Source: a virus. From it: DNA of 27,462 nt. Position 1 is the stretch's first letter. Each line of letters begins with the position of its first letter. The stretch lies in the IMG/VR virus record IMGVR_UViG_3300005511_000060, positions 1 through 27,462 of that record; one strand, given 5' to 3'. Below, in pieces: positions 15,110-21,255 of this stretch. The notes under the pieces were generated by a model. The model did not search any database, was not told the origin of the DNA, and saw only the letters and a list, made by a program, of their open reading frames with translations. The position numbers and the translations under genes are program-made.

Positions 15110-15663
15110 TTATTCCTTGGATTTCAGATATTCCCAGAGATCGTCAGCTTCTGCCGAGCTGAGGCCCTCAGATTGCGTCTGCTCTGACAGCAGCGCGAAG
15201 AACTGCCACATCGACATGTCGCCCACTTGCTGGGGCGTCATATTCAGCTTTCCGCCGGCTCCGTAGATGGCTCCGAATCTGATCTTTCCGTTGGGGAGAT
15301 CGTCGATCCGTTTTCCTGATCCGGAGCCTCGGATTTTTTTTCGATTTCTTCCTCGGGGGCGCCGTAGCACCCTGCCGACATCACAGCGATGGCAAGCAGG
15401 CGGTTCTCAGCAGGAGGACGCCCCTCAACATAGAGCCGCACGAGCTTCATTGCTTCCTCTGGCTTCGCGCCGCCGCCGATGAGCCCCCATCGGACGACTT
15501 CGGCGATATCCTCAATGCGGCACGTCTTGAATTGCAGCCGATCAAGCAGAACGAACGGACCGGCATCGCACGCCTCTTGCAACTTCGCGATTTCCGCCCA
15601 AGCGAGGCGGAAATTGCTGGTTCCGCCCGCCCAATCCAAAATGACTGAAGCGTCGCGGCTCAA
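15110..15663 (-). CDS. Tail assembly chaperone, long form made by -1 frameshift (lambda GT analogue)
   Basis: The long form should contain the first 110 residues of the upstream frame (through EEEIEKK), then shift -1 at A AAA AAA (15340-15334) and continue with IRGSGSGKRIDDLPNGKIRF to the stop at 15110, giving 184 residues. The downstream part (MTPQQVGDMSMWQFFALLSE, SSAEADDLWEYL) is the usual end of tail chaperones that bind the tape measure. It has no plausible start of its own, since its apparent ATG at 15370 lies inside the other gene. In lambda, G and GT are made this way and load tail tube subunits onto the tape measure. The position directly between tail tube and tape-measure genes matches that. 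The frameshift itself is inferred from the heptamer and reading frames. Confidence 0.78.
15244..15663 (-). CDS. Tail assembly chaperone, short form (lambda G analogue)
   Basis: The unshifted product is 139 residues. The first ~100 residues (MSRDASVILDWAGGTSNFRL, KLQEACDAGPFVLLDRLQ, DIAEVVRWGLIGGGAKPEEA, VRLYVEGRPPAENRLLAIAV) match the helical tail-chaperone family of GTA-like and rhizobial phages. The last ~30 residues, after the slippery site, are acidic low-complexity (PDQENGSTISPTERSDSEPS), as expected of a frame that is just a terminator of the G form. The likely start is a TTG at 15663 overlapping the tail tube stop (CCTTGA). It is not incorporated in the virion in lambda, where it helps tail assembly. 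Confidence 0.83.
   Translation of the reverse strand: MSRDASVILDWAGGTSNFRLAWAEIAKLQEACDAGPFVLLDRLQFKTCRIEDIAEVVRWGLIGGGAKPEEAMKLVRLYVEGRPPAENRLLAIAVMSAGCYGAPEEEIEKKSEAPDQENGSTISPTERSDSEPSTEPAES
15334..15341 (-). promoter_or_regulatory. Slippery site A AAA AAA for -1 frameshift
   Basis: On the minus strand there are eight A's (15341-15334) read as GAA AAA AAA TCC in the upstream frame. The heptamer A AAA AAA is therefore in the correct X XXY YYZ phase, and a -1 slip moves to ATC CGA GGC, the frame of 15110-15370. It lies 90 bases before the short form's stop and within the overlap of the two frames. No sure downstream stimulatory structure was identified. Confidence 0.75.
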
Positions 15664-16100
15664 GGCGTCACCACGCGGACCATCTCACCATCGGACTGCA
15701 TCTCGATATTCTTGGTCACACGCTGACCGTTTTCAGTGCCCGCTCCGACGGTCGAGACATGCATGAAGCCCGTCCACGTGATGGTCTTGCTCGGAAATTC
15801 CAGTTCAACCTTCGCGGGGACGCTGTCGGGATTTTCGGCGGCATCGAGCCAGGTCTCAACCGACTCCTCGGCGAGAACACCCTCGCCGCTGACGGACATC
15901 GACAAAGACACCGCGTCCCGACCAACTCAAGACACTTTGTCGGGATCGTCACAATCCGGGATATTCACGTCCGTCAACTCCTTGGTGATGGTCATGGACT
16001 TGGACGTGAAACCACACGGCGCGGAATAAACGATGGGGCTCGCACCGTCGCCCAAGAGGACGCGGAACATGCCGGACTTGATGGTTTTTGGCTTGGCCAT
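15660..16100 (-). pseudogene. Major tail tube protein gene interrupted by an in-frame TGA
   Basis: The frame begins with ATG at 16100 behind an AGGAG site. It reads MAKPKTIKSGMFRVLLGDGA to DCDDPDKVS, meets TGA at codon 58 (15929-15927), and continues unbroken with VGRDAVSLSMSVSGEGVLAE to GTENGQRVTKNIEMQSDGEM and a stop at 15660. The two halves together make one 146-residue phage tail tube protein of the TP901-1/GTA type. The codon at the stop would be Trp in relatives (TGG), so a single G-to-A change explains it. The second half has a possible GTG start at 15911 but no ribosome site. As read, only a 57-residue fragment is made, and tails should fail unless the TGA is read through or the base is a sequencing error. 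The gene sits between tail terminator and chaperone, as expected. Confidence 0.82.
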
Positions 16101-16117
16101 TGTAGATCTCCTATGGA

Positions 16118-16522
16118 TCAGGGCTGTTCAATGAACGAGGTGAATTCGATGGCCGCGTGGTTCGCGCCACTGTCCGGATCGCGCAGGAAGCGCGTCTGGC
16201 GGTGCTCCATGGAAACGAGAGCGTTGTCGGAGAGAGGAAGATCGAAGCCGTCTAACGCCGCGCGGATGACCTCGGCGATGCGCTTCACTTCAGGTAGGCC
16301 AAGCGTGGTCGACCACGCATCGATCTGGGTGAAAGCTTCGAAACCCTTGATGCACTCAGCGTTATCGGCGACGAATTGCTCAGGGCCCAAAGAGACATAG
16401 GGCGGCACGGCGTTTTGCGGCACGTTGTCGTAGATCCGCTGGGCGACAAGCGCTGTCAGCGGCGCATACGCCTTCAAACGCGTGACAATTGCACCTTGCA
16501 GCTCCAGAGAAGGGCTCGTCAC
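16118..16522 (-). CDS. Tail terminator / completion protein (DUF3168-like)
   Basis: The 134-residue product starts at a GTG (MTSPSLELQGAIVTRLKAYA) that overlaps the previous stop (GTGA). It contains VAQRIYDNVPQNAVPPYVSL, a GFEAFTQIDAWSTTLGLPEV strand-helix, and a C-terminal EHRQTRFLRDPDSGANHAAI then EFTSFIEQP. This beta-alpha pattern with RIYD-x-VP near the N-terminus and QIDAWS in the middle is the DUF3168 tail completion family, which caps the tail tube and joins it to the head. It lies directly before the tail tube gene, as in other phages of this type. Confidence 0.87.
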   Translation of the reverse strand: MTSPSLELQGAIVTRLKAYAPLTALVAQRIYDNVPQNAVPPYVSLGPEQFVADNAECIKGFEAFTQIDAWSTTLGLPEVKRIAEVIRAALDGFDLPLSDNALVSMEHRQTRFLRDPDSGANHAAIEFTSFIEQP

Positions 16523-16983
16523 TTACCTGCCACCTTCTTTGCCGCCTTCGTGGTTGCGCGGGTGATGCGCGATTTGACCCGCTTTCGGAGCGCCCTATAC
16601 GGCGGGTAAAAGAACGGCTGTGCCTTGGTCCCGGGATGCTGGCTGCCGGCAAACTTGCCGCCGTTGATGTGCGGTGCCGTCCCAAACTCGATCAGGTGCG
16701 CGTATCGGACCTTGCTGTTGCCGGCCGAGATCCGAACCGTCAGGTCAGGGTCGCCGGCACCGGCCGTCGCGCTCAGGGATGAATAGCGCACTCGCGCCCC
16801 GCCCCAGGTCTGTACGATGCTGTTGCGCAGATCGCCGGTCTTCACCGGAGCAAGACGCTTCTGCATGTCGGTGATCTCGTCGGCGCCTTCAGCCAGCGCC
16901 TGCTTGATCGCCGACCGGACTTCCGTCGGCAGCGCCGCCATCTTGGCCAGCAGCCGCTGCCTTCCTTGCAATTTTGTCGCCAT
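16519..16983 (-). CDS. HK97-gp10-like head-tail joining protein
   Basis: From ATG 16983 the product is 154 residues, MATKLQGRQRLLAKMAALPT. It includes the helix ALAEGADEITDMQKRLAPVK, then TGDLRNSIVQTW, then the hallmark RYAHLIEFGTAPH and a C-terminal PGTKAQPFFYPPYRALR. It is rich in Lys and Arg at its end. This combination (APVKTGDLRNS, followed by EFGT and P-F-x-P) is the HK97 gp10-like family of minor virion proteins at the head-tail joint. Start codons further upstream in this frame lie in sequence that reads as a shadow of the preceding gene, so 16983 is preferred. Confidence 0.87.
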   Translation of the reverse strand: MATKLQGRQRLLAKMAALPTEVRSAIKQALAEGADEITDMQKRLAPVKTGDLRNSIVQTWGGARVRYSSLSATAGAGDPDLTVRISAGNSKVRYAHLIEFGTAPHINGGKFAGSQHPGTKAQPFFYPPYRALRKRVKSRITRATTKAAKKVAGK

Positions 16984-17125
16984 GGATGGTTCCGGCCTTG
17001 GCTTTCTTGATTGCGGCCACAGCCGCCTCCGGCACCCGCGGATAGGTCCGGCCGCCGACATAGGCGATGATGACCCCGGCCTTAGGCCGATAGTCGAAGT
17101 CGCGCGACATGGTGACGGTCTTCAT
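16889..17125 (-). CDS. Small unknown protein overlapping the gp10-like gene
   Basis: This 78-residue frame starts with an ATG directly after the head-closure stop (TAGATG). It reads MKTVTMSRDFDYRPKAGVII then AYVGGRTYPRVPEAAVAAIK, a sensible small protein with a YRPKxGV and RTYPRVPEAAV pattern. The last ~30 residues are Ala/Gly-rich and overlap the gp10-like gene by 95 bases in another frame. The overlap is long for this phage, so the C-terminal part may be meaningless and a real ancestral stop may be lost. I recognise no family. Adjacent coupling and the protein-like first 45 residues are the evidence. Confidence 0.5.
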   Translation of the reverse strand: MKTVTMSRDFDYRPKAGVIIAYVGGRTYPRVPEAAVAAIKKAKAGTIHGDKIARKAAAAGQDGGAADGSPVGDQAGAG

Positions 17126-17476
17126 CTAGGCCGCCGCGTTGGTCTGGCAGAGTAGCTCGAGCCAGGCGCCGCCATCGTCGGGATCCACGATGGATTTGAT
17201 GGCGTACTCGACACCCTCCGGCAGGTCCCGCGCTCTCCAGTCCTCACGGATGAGGCGGGTCTGGTTGCTCTGGCGCACGGTGATGTTGACCGTATTCTGC
17301 GCCTGCAATCGAGCGGCGATTACCGTCTCTCCACCGAGCTTGGGCTTTACCTGAGCCCACACCGTGAATTCTGGCTCGTCCGGCCACGGCCCCTCTGTGT
17401 TGCCGTAGTCGGGACCCGTGGCAGGACCGCGCTTGTAGAAGCTGATCCGATGACGAAGGCTTCCGGCGGTCGCCAT
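17126..17476 (-). CDS. Head closure / head-tail joining protein (SPP1 gp16-like)
   Basis: From ATG 17476 the product is 116 residues, MATAGSLRHRISFYKRGPAT. It has the features of phage head-tail joining proteins: LRHRISFYKR at the start, then FTVWAQVKPKLGGETVIAAR, NTVNITVRQSNQT and a C-terminal EYAIKSIVDPDDGGAWLELL. It plugs the connector once the capsid is full. The ATG follows the previous stop by two bases (TAATTATG). The longer reading from 17551 overlaps the previous gene heavily and is rejected. Gene order (connector, decoration, head closure, gp10-like) is normal for HK97-type phages. Confidence 0.85.
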   Translation of the reverse strand: MATAGSLRHRISFYKRGPATGPDYGNTEGPWPDEPEFTVWAQVKPKLGGETVIAARLQAQNTVNITVRQSNQTRLIREDWRARDLPEGVEYAIKSIVDPDDGGAWLELLCQTNAAA

Positions 17477-17478
17477 AA

Positions 17479-17889
17479 TTACTTGGTGACGCCCGGGTTC
17501 TGAATGGCGACGTTGAGCACCGACGCGGAGATCGCCAGGCCCAGCTGGCAAACATTTTCACCGGCGCCGAGACCTGTCGCGGGCTGGATGCCGCCAGGCG
17601 TCTCGCTGAGATAGTAGGGATCGCCCGGAACGAGCGTCGCACCCATAGTGACCGGGCCGCCGGTGCACACGACGAGCGGCTGGCTGAGCGCCGCGCCGTT
17701 AAGCGCGATGCCCGCCGCCTTCTTTGCCTCGGCCGTGGCAGAGTTGCTGTCGGCCAGCATCCACTTCTTGGTGATCGCGGACAGATAGACCGCCCTGCCG
17801 GCGGTGATCGCCTCTCCGGCCTGTCCGGTCACGCGGGAAGCCGAAGAGTCTGCAACAACGTTCGCAGCGGTTACGACGAGATCGGCCAT
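17479..17889 (-). CDS. Capsid decoration-like protein (DUF2190-like)
   Basis: The 136-residue protein begins MADLVVTAANVVADSSASRV and is a compact beta-rich, Ala/Gly/Val-rich chain: GQAGEAITAGRAVYLSAITK, AAGIALNGAALSQPLVVCTG, GATLVPGDPYYLSETPGGIQ and an end with ISASVLNVAIQNPG. This repeated GxAxxAGxxVYL / GxALxxAxxGQ / GDxYYLS pattern is like the DUF2190 small beta-barrel proteins that decorate capsids. It lies between the connector and head-closure genes. Function as a capsid cement protein is inference from fold-like pattern and position. Confidence 0.75.
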   Translation of the reverse strand: MADLVVTAANVVADSSASRVTGQAGEAITAGRAVYLSAITKKWMLADSNSATAEAKKAAGIALNGAALSQPLVVCTGGPVTMGATLVPGDPYYLSETPGGIQPATGLGAGENVCQLGLAISASVLNVAIQNPGVTK

Positions 17890-17904
17890 GACGGCTCCTT
17901 TGGG

Positions 17905-18513
17905 TTAGGCAAAGACGCGGAATGTGGAGAGCAGCGCCGTTACGGCGAACGGCAATTCCGTCCGAGGCGCGTCGGTCGCGACCTCTCGGTTCTCGTAGAG
18001 CTCTGCAACCATCATCAACACAGCGTGCTTGATCGGCGCTGGACCAGTCCATGTGGTGATAGCACCCTCGCCCTCACCCGCTGTCTCGACCGGCCATCCT
18101 GCAATATAGCGGATCCGAACGGCCTCATCCTGGCAACGGGCTGACGGCCATGATGCTCCATATCCGAGCACAACACGCGGCTGGTTCGGCTGACCGATCA
18201 ATCTGTAGTCAGCATCGGGGACAGTCTGCTCGGCGCCGGCACCGTCGTCGTATTTGACGCTCTCAATCTCAACGACGGGCGGATACGGCAGGCGCCCATC
18301 GCATGGACCGAACGATGGACCGCGCCATTCGAGCGTTTGCTCGACAAGGCAGCGCCCGAGCCAACCGGTTGGGCCGTCGATGGTGGCAGTCGCGACCTTC
18401 ACCAGACTTTCTATATAATCGTCGTCATCGTCGTGGTCGACGCGCAAGTGAGCCTTTGCTTCTTCGAGAGAGACAACCGGATCTTCTGGCGGCTCGACCA
18501 CGACGACAGACAT
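17905..18513 (-). CDS. Head-tail connector (phiE125 gp8 / HK97 gp6-like adaptor)
   Basis: The 202-residue product starts MSVVVVEPPEDPVVSLEEAK and contains the hallmark AHLRVDHDDDDDYIESLVKV with ATIDGPTGWLGRCLVEQTLE, then PPVVEIESVKYDD and a C-terminal APIKHAVLMMVAELYENREV. The SLEEAKAHLRVD-acidic-YIESL motif is diagnostic for the phiE125 gp8/gp6 connector family, which forms the ring under the portal. The acidic run lies at residues 27-31. The ATG is 3 bases after the previous stop. Confidence 0.92.
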   Translation of the reverse strand: MSVVVVEPPEDPVVSLEEAKAHLRVDHDDDDDYIESLVKVATATIDGPTGWLGRCLVEQTLEWRGPSFGPCDGRLPYPPVVEIESVKYDDGAGAEQTVPDADYRLIGQPNQPRVVLGYGASWPSARCQDEAVRIRYIAGWPVETAGEGEGAITTWTGPAPIKHAVLMMVAELYENREVATDAPRTELPFAVTALLSTFRVFA

Positions 18514-18516
18514 GAC

Positions 18517-18777
18517 TTACTCCGATCGCCCGCGGCGCCCGCCGTGCTTGTTGTCGTGATTCTGCGCAGCCTTGTTGTCGGGCTCGGCAGCCTTCTTGTT
18601 TGACGGGGCCGGCGCGGCCTTCTCTTCGGCGACATCCTCGACCAGACCATTGGCCTTGAGGTCGGCCGCGCGCTGGCGAGTGACGGCGAACGCCGGACCG
18701 CCAGCAACGATGTCGCCCTCTTCGCCGAGGTAGCTGCGCAGCGGCCTCACCATGACTTTGTTCGCATCTTCCTGCAT
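18517..18777 (-). CDS. Small acidic/basic low-complexity protein of unknown function
   Basis: From ATG 18777 the product is 86 residues, MQEDANKVMVRPLRSYLGEE. It has a short folded-looking N-terminal part with RPLRSYLGEEGDIVAGGPAF and RQRAADLKANGLVEDV, and then a Lys/Ala/Asn/Gly-rich tail. The N-terminal pattern (VRPLRSYxGxEGxxxxxGxxFxVxxxRAxxLxANGLV) is the conserved small protein often seen between capsid and connector genes. GGAGGG lies 5-6 bases before the ATG, whereas the TTG at 18792 lacks a site. Function is not known. It may help head assembly. Confidence 0.72.
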   Translation of the reverse strand: MQEDANKVMVRPLRSYLGEEGDIVAGGPAFAVTRQRAADLKANGLVEDVAEEKAAPAPSNKKAAEPDNKAAQNHDNKHGGRRGRSE

Positions 18778-18788
18778 CGAACCCTCCG

Positions 18789-19088
18789 TCAATTGTCGAT
18801 TGAGGCGACGGACGCCGTGGTGCCTGTCGCGAAGACGCGGCGAACCTGATACGGCGGCACGTAGCCGACAGTGGCACCGGTGATGGTGATCGCGTCAGCA
18901 TCGTCATTTCCGGCAGGCAGGAATCTCAGGTTGCCTGCAGTGACTACGACGATGCCCGAGGCGTAACTGGCCAGATCGACCGTATCGCTCGGGGTGATCG
19001 CCTTGCCTTTGGTGGCGCGCGAGCCCCGTCGGCGGCCGGACGTATAGTTGTTGCCCTTATTAGGGTCCTTCGTCTTGTCGTATGCCAT
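18789..19088 (-). CDS. Spike-base-like protein (RCAP_rcc01079-type)
   Basis: The 99-residue product starts MAYDKTKDPNKGNNYTSGRR and contains KAITPSDTVDLASYASGIVV, GNLRFLPAGNDDADAITI, VGYVPPYQVRRVFATGTTAS. The order ITPSDTVDL, a valine strand, G-T-V-x-G, PPYQVRRVFATGTTA matches the spike-base protein family of the Rhodobacter gene transfer agent, which sits on capsid vertices. A GGAG site lies 8 bases before the ATG. It follows the major capsid gene after a 65-bp gap with a strong hairpin. Assignment is by pattern. A general capsid stabiliser is the alternative. Confidence 0.72.
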   Translation of the reverse strand: MAYDKTKDPNKGNNYTSGRRRGSRATKGKAITPSDTVDLASYASGIVVVTAGNLRFLPAGNDDADAITITGATVGYVPPYQVRRVFATGTTASVASIDN

Positions 19089-19114
19089 GATGGCAACTCC
19101 GATATGAGAGGAAC

Positions 19115-19138
19115 GGCCGCCCGGTCATCCGGACGGCC
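19115..19138 (-). other. Strong RNA hairpin behind the capsid gene
   Basis: On the minus-strand transcript GGCCGTCCGG and CCGGGCGGCC pair over 10 bp (one G-U) around an ATGA loop. The same DNA on the plus strand would have an A-C mismatch, so the structure suits the late mRNA. It begins 17 bases after the capsid stop and is not followed by a T-run. It is more likely an mRNA-stabilising or partial-stop element that sets capsid excess than a full terminator. Confidence 0.5.
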
Positions 19139-19154
19139 AGATCATTGCGGCCGA

Positions 19155-20537
19155 TCAGGGCTGCACAGCGCCGGTGACGAAGGCCTCGGGGCGATACACG
19201 GCCAGTGCCGCGCGCTCTTCTGCGCGGATGGTGAACATGTTCTTTTCGAAGTCATCGACGTTTTCCGAGGACAGCAGCACTTCGATCTCCATGCGATCGA
19301 AGATCTGCGCGGCCATCTTGAACGCGCCGGTCAGGAACACGCCGAGCGACTGCGCCTGGGTTGCAACCACGGGCAAATTCCACAGCGTCGGACCAACGCT
19401 GCCCTGCGGATTTGCGATGATGTAGCGGCCCTCGGCGTCCTTGGTGAGCTCGATCATCGCCCAATCGACCGGATTCAGCACGAAACCGTCGGCGGGGAAT
19501 TCGGCGAGCGCGACCTGCAGCACTGCAAGACGCAGCTGGTCGATGGCGGTCGCATCCTGGGGCGTGAACGCCGGCGAGAACGCCGTCGCCTGCGGCTGGA
19601 TGCCAAGGATGTTCTGGCCGGTACCGTCGCCCTTGAGGAACTGCAGCTCTTCGCGGAACTGGAGGCCATAGCGAGCGCGGCCATCGATGTAGCTGCGCAG
19701 AGCCGGCGCATCGTCGAGGATCTGACGAGACGCCTTGAACAGATGCGCGATGGTGCGCACCGGAGCGTTCGCCATGTCGAAGGTCAGGTCCGACTTGGGC
19801 TTCTGCGCGCCTTCCGCCACGGTTGCGGCGTTATTCGTGTAGCCCGTTTCTTTCACATACTCGATGTTGCCGGACGAGGTCTGGCCGGGCATCAGCAGAT
19901 CGCGGATGGTCATCATGCGATCCGGCGGCGCGATGATGCCGGGAACACGAGCGGCCGGCACCAGCGACGTGCCAGCGCTGACGCCGGCGCCGACCGTGCT
20001 GGAGGCGCTTGTGATGTTCTTGCGATCGATCTGGACCCGGACCGAGCCGCGGGAAGCGCCGTTGAGCTTGCCGCTCTTGACGTCTTCGTGCTCGATCACA
20101 AGCTGGCCGAGCGACTTCAGCTCCGGCGTCTCGTCACCGGCACCGCGGCGCGCTGCCTTCTGCTCCACCTCGGTGAGGCGGGCTTTCAGCTCACCCATCT
20201 CTGAGAGCGTCTCGTCCGTCTTCGACTTCAGGTCGTCGGTCACTTTCTCGCCTGCGGCCATCTTGCCCTTGATGTCCTCGCCGAACGCTTTGACCTTGTC
20301 CATGACGTCGGAAAGCTTCTTGGAGACGTCCGAAAGCTCGTCGCCACCCTCGCCGCCGTTGGCATTCTTGAACGACAGGCCTGCGCCGGCGATACCCATA
20401 GCTGCGACCAGGTCGAAGCTGCCGGCATGGCTGGCGGTGTGGAGGATTGTGGCGGCAGCAGCATGATCCACGGGGATCATGGCGAGCGCCAGGGTTGCCG
20501 CGACGAGAGCCGCAGCCACAAACAGTTTGGATCGCAT
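19155..20537 (-). CDS. Major capsid protein, HK97 fold, with fused delta (scaffold) region
   Basis: The 460-residue protein has a helical delta-like segment (residues ~65-130: ELSDVSKKLSDVMDKVKAFG, LSEMGELKARLTEVEQKAAR) and then the HK97 capsid core: SLVPAARVPGIIAPPDRMMT, IRDLLMPGQTSSGNIEYVKE, LFKASRQILDDAPALRSYID, GDGTGQNILGIQ, FEKNMFTIRAEERAALAVYR. It assembles with the protease and portal encoded next to it. The start at 20537 has AAGGA about 7 bases before it. The first 28 residues (MRSKLFVAAALVAATLALAM, then DHAAAA) look like a secretion signal, which is odd for a cytoplasmic capsid protein. A start at Met47 (20399) would remove it but lacks a ribosome site. The delta part is expected to be cut off by the prohead protease. 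Confidence 0.95.
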   Translation of the reverse strand: MRSKLFVAAALVAATLALAMIPVDHAAAATILHTASHAGSFDLVAAMGIAGAGLSFKNANGGEGGDELSDVSKKLSDVMDKVKAFGEDIKGKMAAGEKVTDDLKSKTDETLSEMGELKARLTEVEQKAARRGAGDETPELKSLGQLVIEHEDVKSGKLNGASRGSVRVQIDRKNITSASSTVGAGVSAGTSLVPAARVPGIIAPPDRMMTIRDLLMPGQTSSGNIEYVKETGYTNNAATVAEGAQKPKSDLTFDMANAPVRTIAHLFKASRQILDDAPALRSYIDGRARYGLQFREELQFLKGDGTGQNILGIQPQATAFSPAFTPQDATAIDQLRLAVLQVALAEFPADGFVLNPVDWAMIELTKDAEGRYIIANPQGSVGPTLWNLPVVATQAQSLGVFLTGAFKMAAQIFDRMEIEVLLSSENVDDFEKNMFTIRAEERAALAVYRPEAFVTGAVQP

Positions 20538-20547
20538 GGTGATGTCC

Positions 20548-21255
20548 TTAGAGTTGAGGAAGGGAAAAGCCGTCGAGCATGGTCTTCATGCGTTCGATCT
20601 CGGCCTGCTTCTCGCCGGCGCCCGCGGACTCACTCCGGAGCAGATGCGCAAGACCACGGTTGGCGACCACCGCGGATTGCGTCTTTGAGAAGCCGGCCTC
20701 GCGCAGGAACTTCTCGAATTCGTTCATGTCAGGCAGCCCGCCGTGAGCGAGCTTGGCCTTGATGGTGTCGACCCGAGCCTCATCATTGGCCGGAAACGTG
20801 ACTAGGGAGATCTCGACCAAATCGAGCTTAGTCAACGTCCGGATCTTGGTCTTCTCGTCGAACGTGGATTCGCGTACCCAATATCCGATCGACAGCCCGG
20901 ACACCGCGCCCATCTCGACAAGCGCGTGCGCCTCGGCGGCGCGCGCGACCTTCTCGATCGCAAGACGACCCTCGACATAAAGTCCATGATCATCTTCTTT
21001 TAGGACGTCATACACACCGAGCGGCTCGCCGGAGCGATGCTGCCACAACACCGGCACCGGCCGGCCCTTCGCGGCAATCTCTGCGAGGCTGTCGGCAAAC
21101 GCGCCCGGCGCTACGATCTCACCATAGCTGTCCTCGACGCCGAACACCGAGCCATGGCCGGAGAACTTGCCTGCGGTCTCTGTCGAGGCCTTCACATCGA
21201 GGTCGAAGCCGCGGATCTTGACCGCGCCGCGCCGAACGCCGTGCTTCTTAAACAT
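20548..21255 (-). CDS. HK97-family prohead maturation protease (U35)
   Basis: From ATG 21255 the product is 235 residues, MFKKHGVRRGAVKIRGFDLD. It shows the usual blocks: GKFSGHGSVFGVEDSYGEIV, PGAFADSL, PVLWQHRSGEPLG with the catalytic His73, and MGAVSGLSIGYWVRES with the likely Ser122, then LDLVEISLVTFPAN. It cleaves the capsid delta domain and itself during maturation. GGAG lies 6 bases before this ATG, and the gene overlaps the portal stop by 8 bases. The 21267 ATG (MEHQ) is the alternative start. The C-terminal helix-rich end (EKFLREAGFSKTQSAVVANR) is typical. Confidence 0.93.
   Translation of the reverse strand: MFKKHGVRRGAVKIRGFDLDVKASTETAGKFSGHGSVFGVEDSYGEIVAPGAFADSLAEIAAKGRPVPVLWQHRSGEPLGVYDVLKEDDHGLYVEGRLAIEKVARAAEAHALVEMGAVSGLSIGYWVRESTFDEKTKIRTLTKLDLVEISLVTFPANDEARVDTIKAKLAHGGLPDMNEFEKFLREAGFSKTQSAVVANRGLAHLLRSESAGAGEKQAEIERMKTMLDGFSLPQL

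Noticed and set aside
15660-16100. TGA as a recoded Trp or selenocysteine codon
   Set aside because: Neighbouring genes of the same phage end in TGA, the base after is G (a poor readthrough context), and no selenocysteine signal is apparent; a nonsense change is simpler.
19104-20204. 366-aa plus-strand ORF over the capsid gene
   Set aside because: It is an Arg/His/Ala-rich shadow of the clear HK97 capsid frame on the minus strand and has no family-like motifs.
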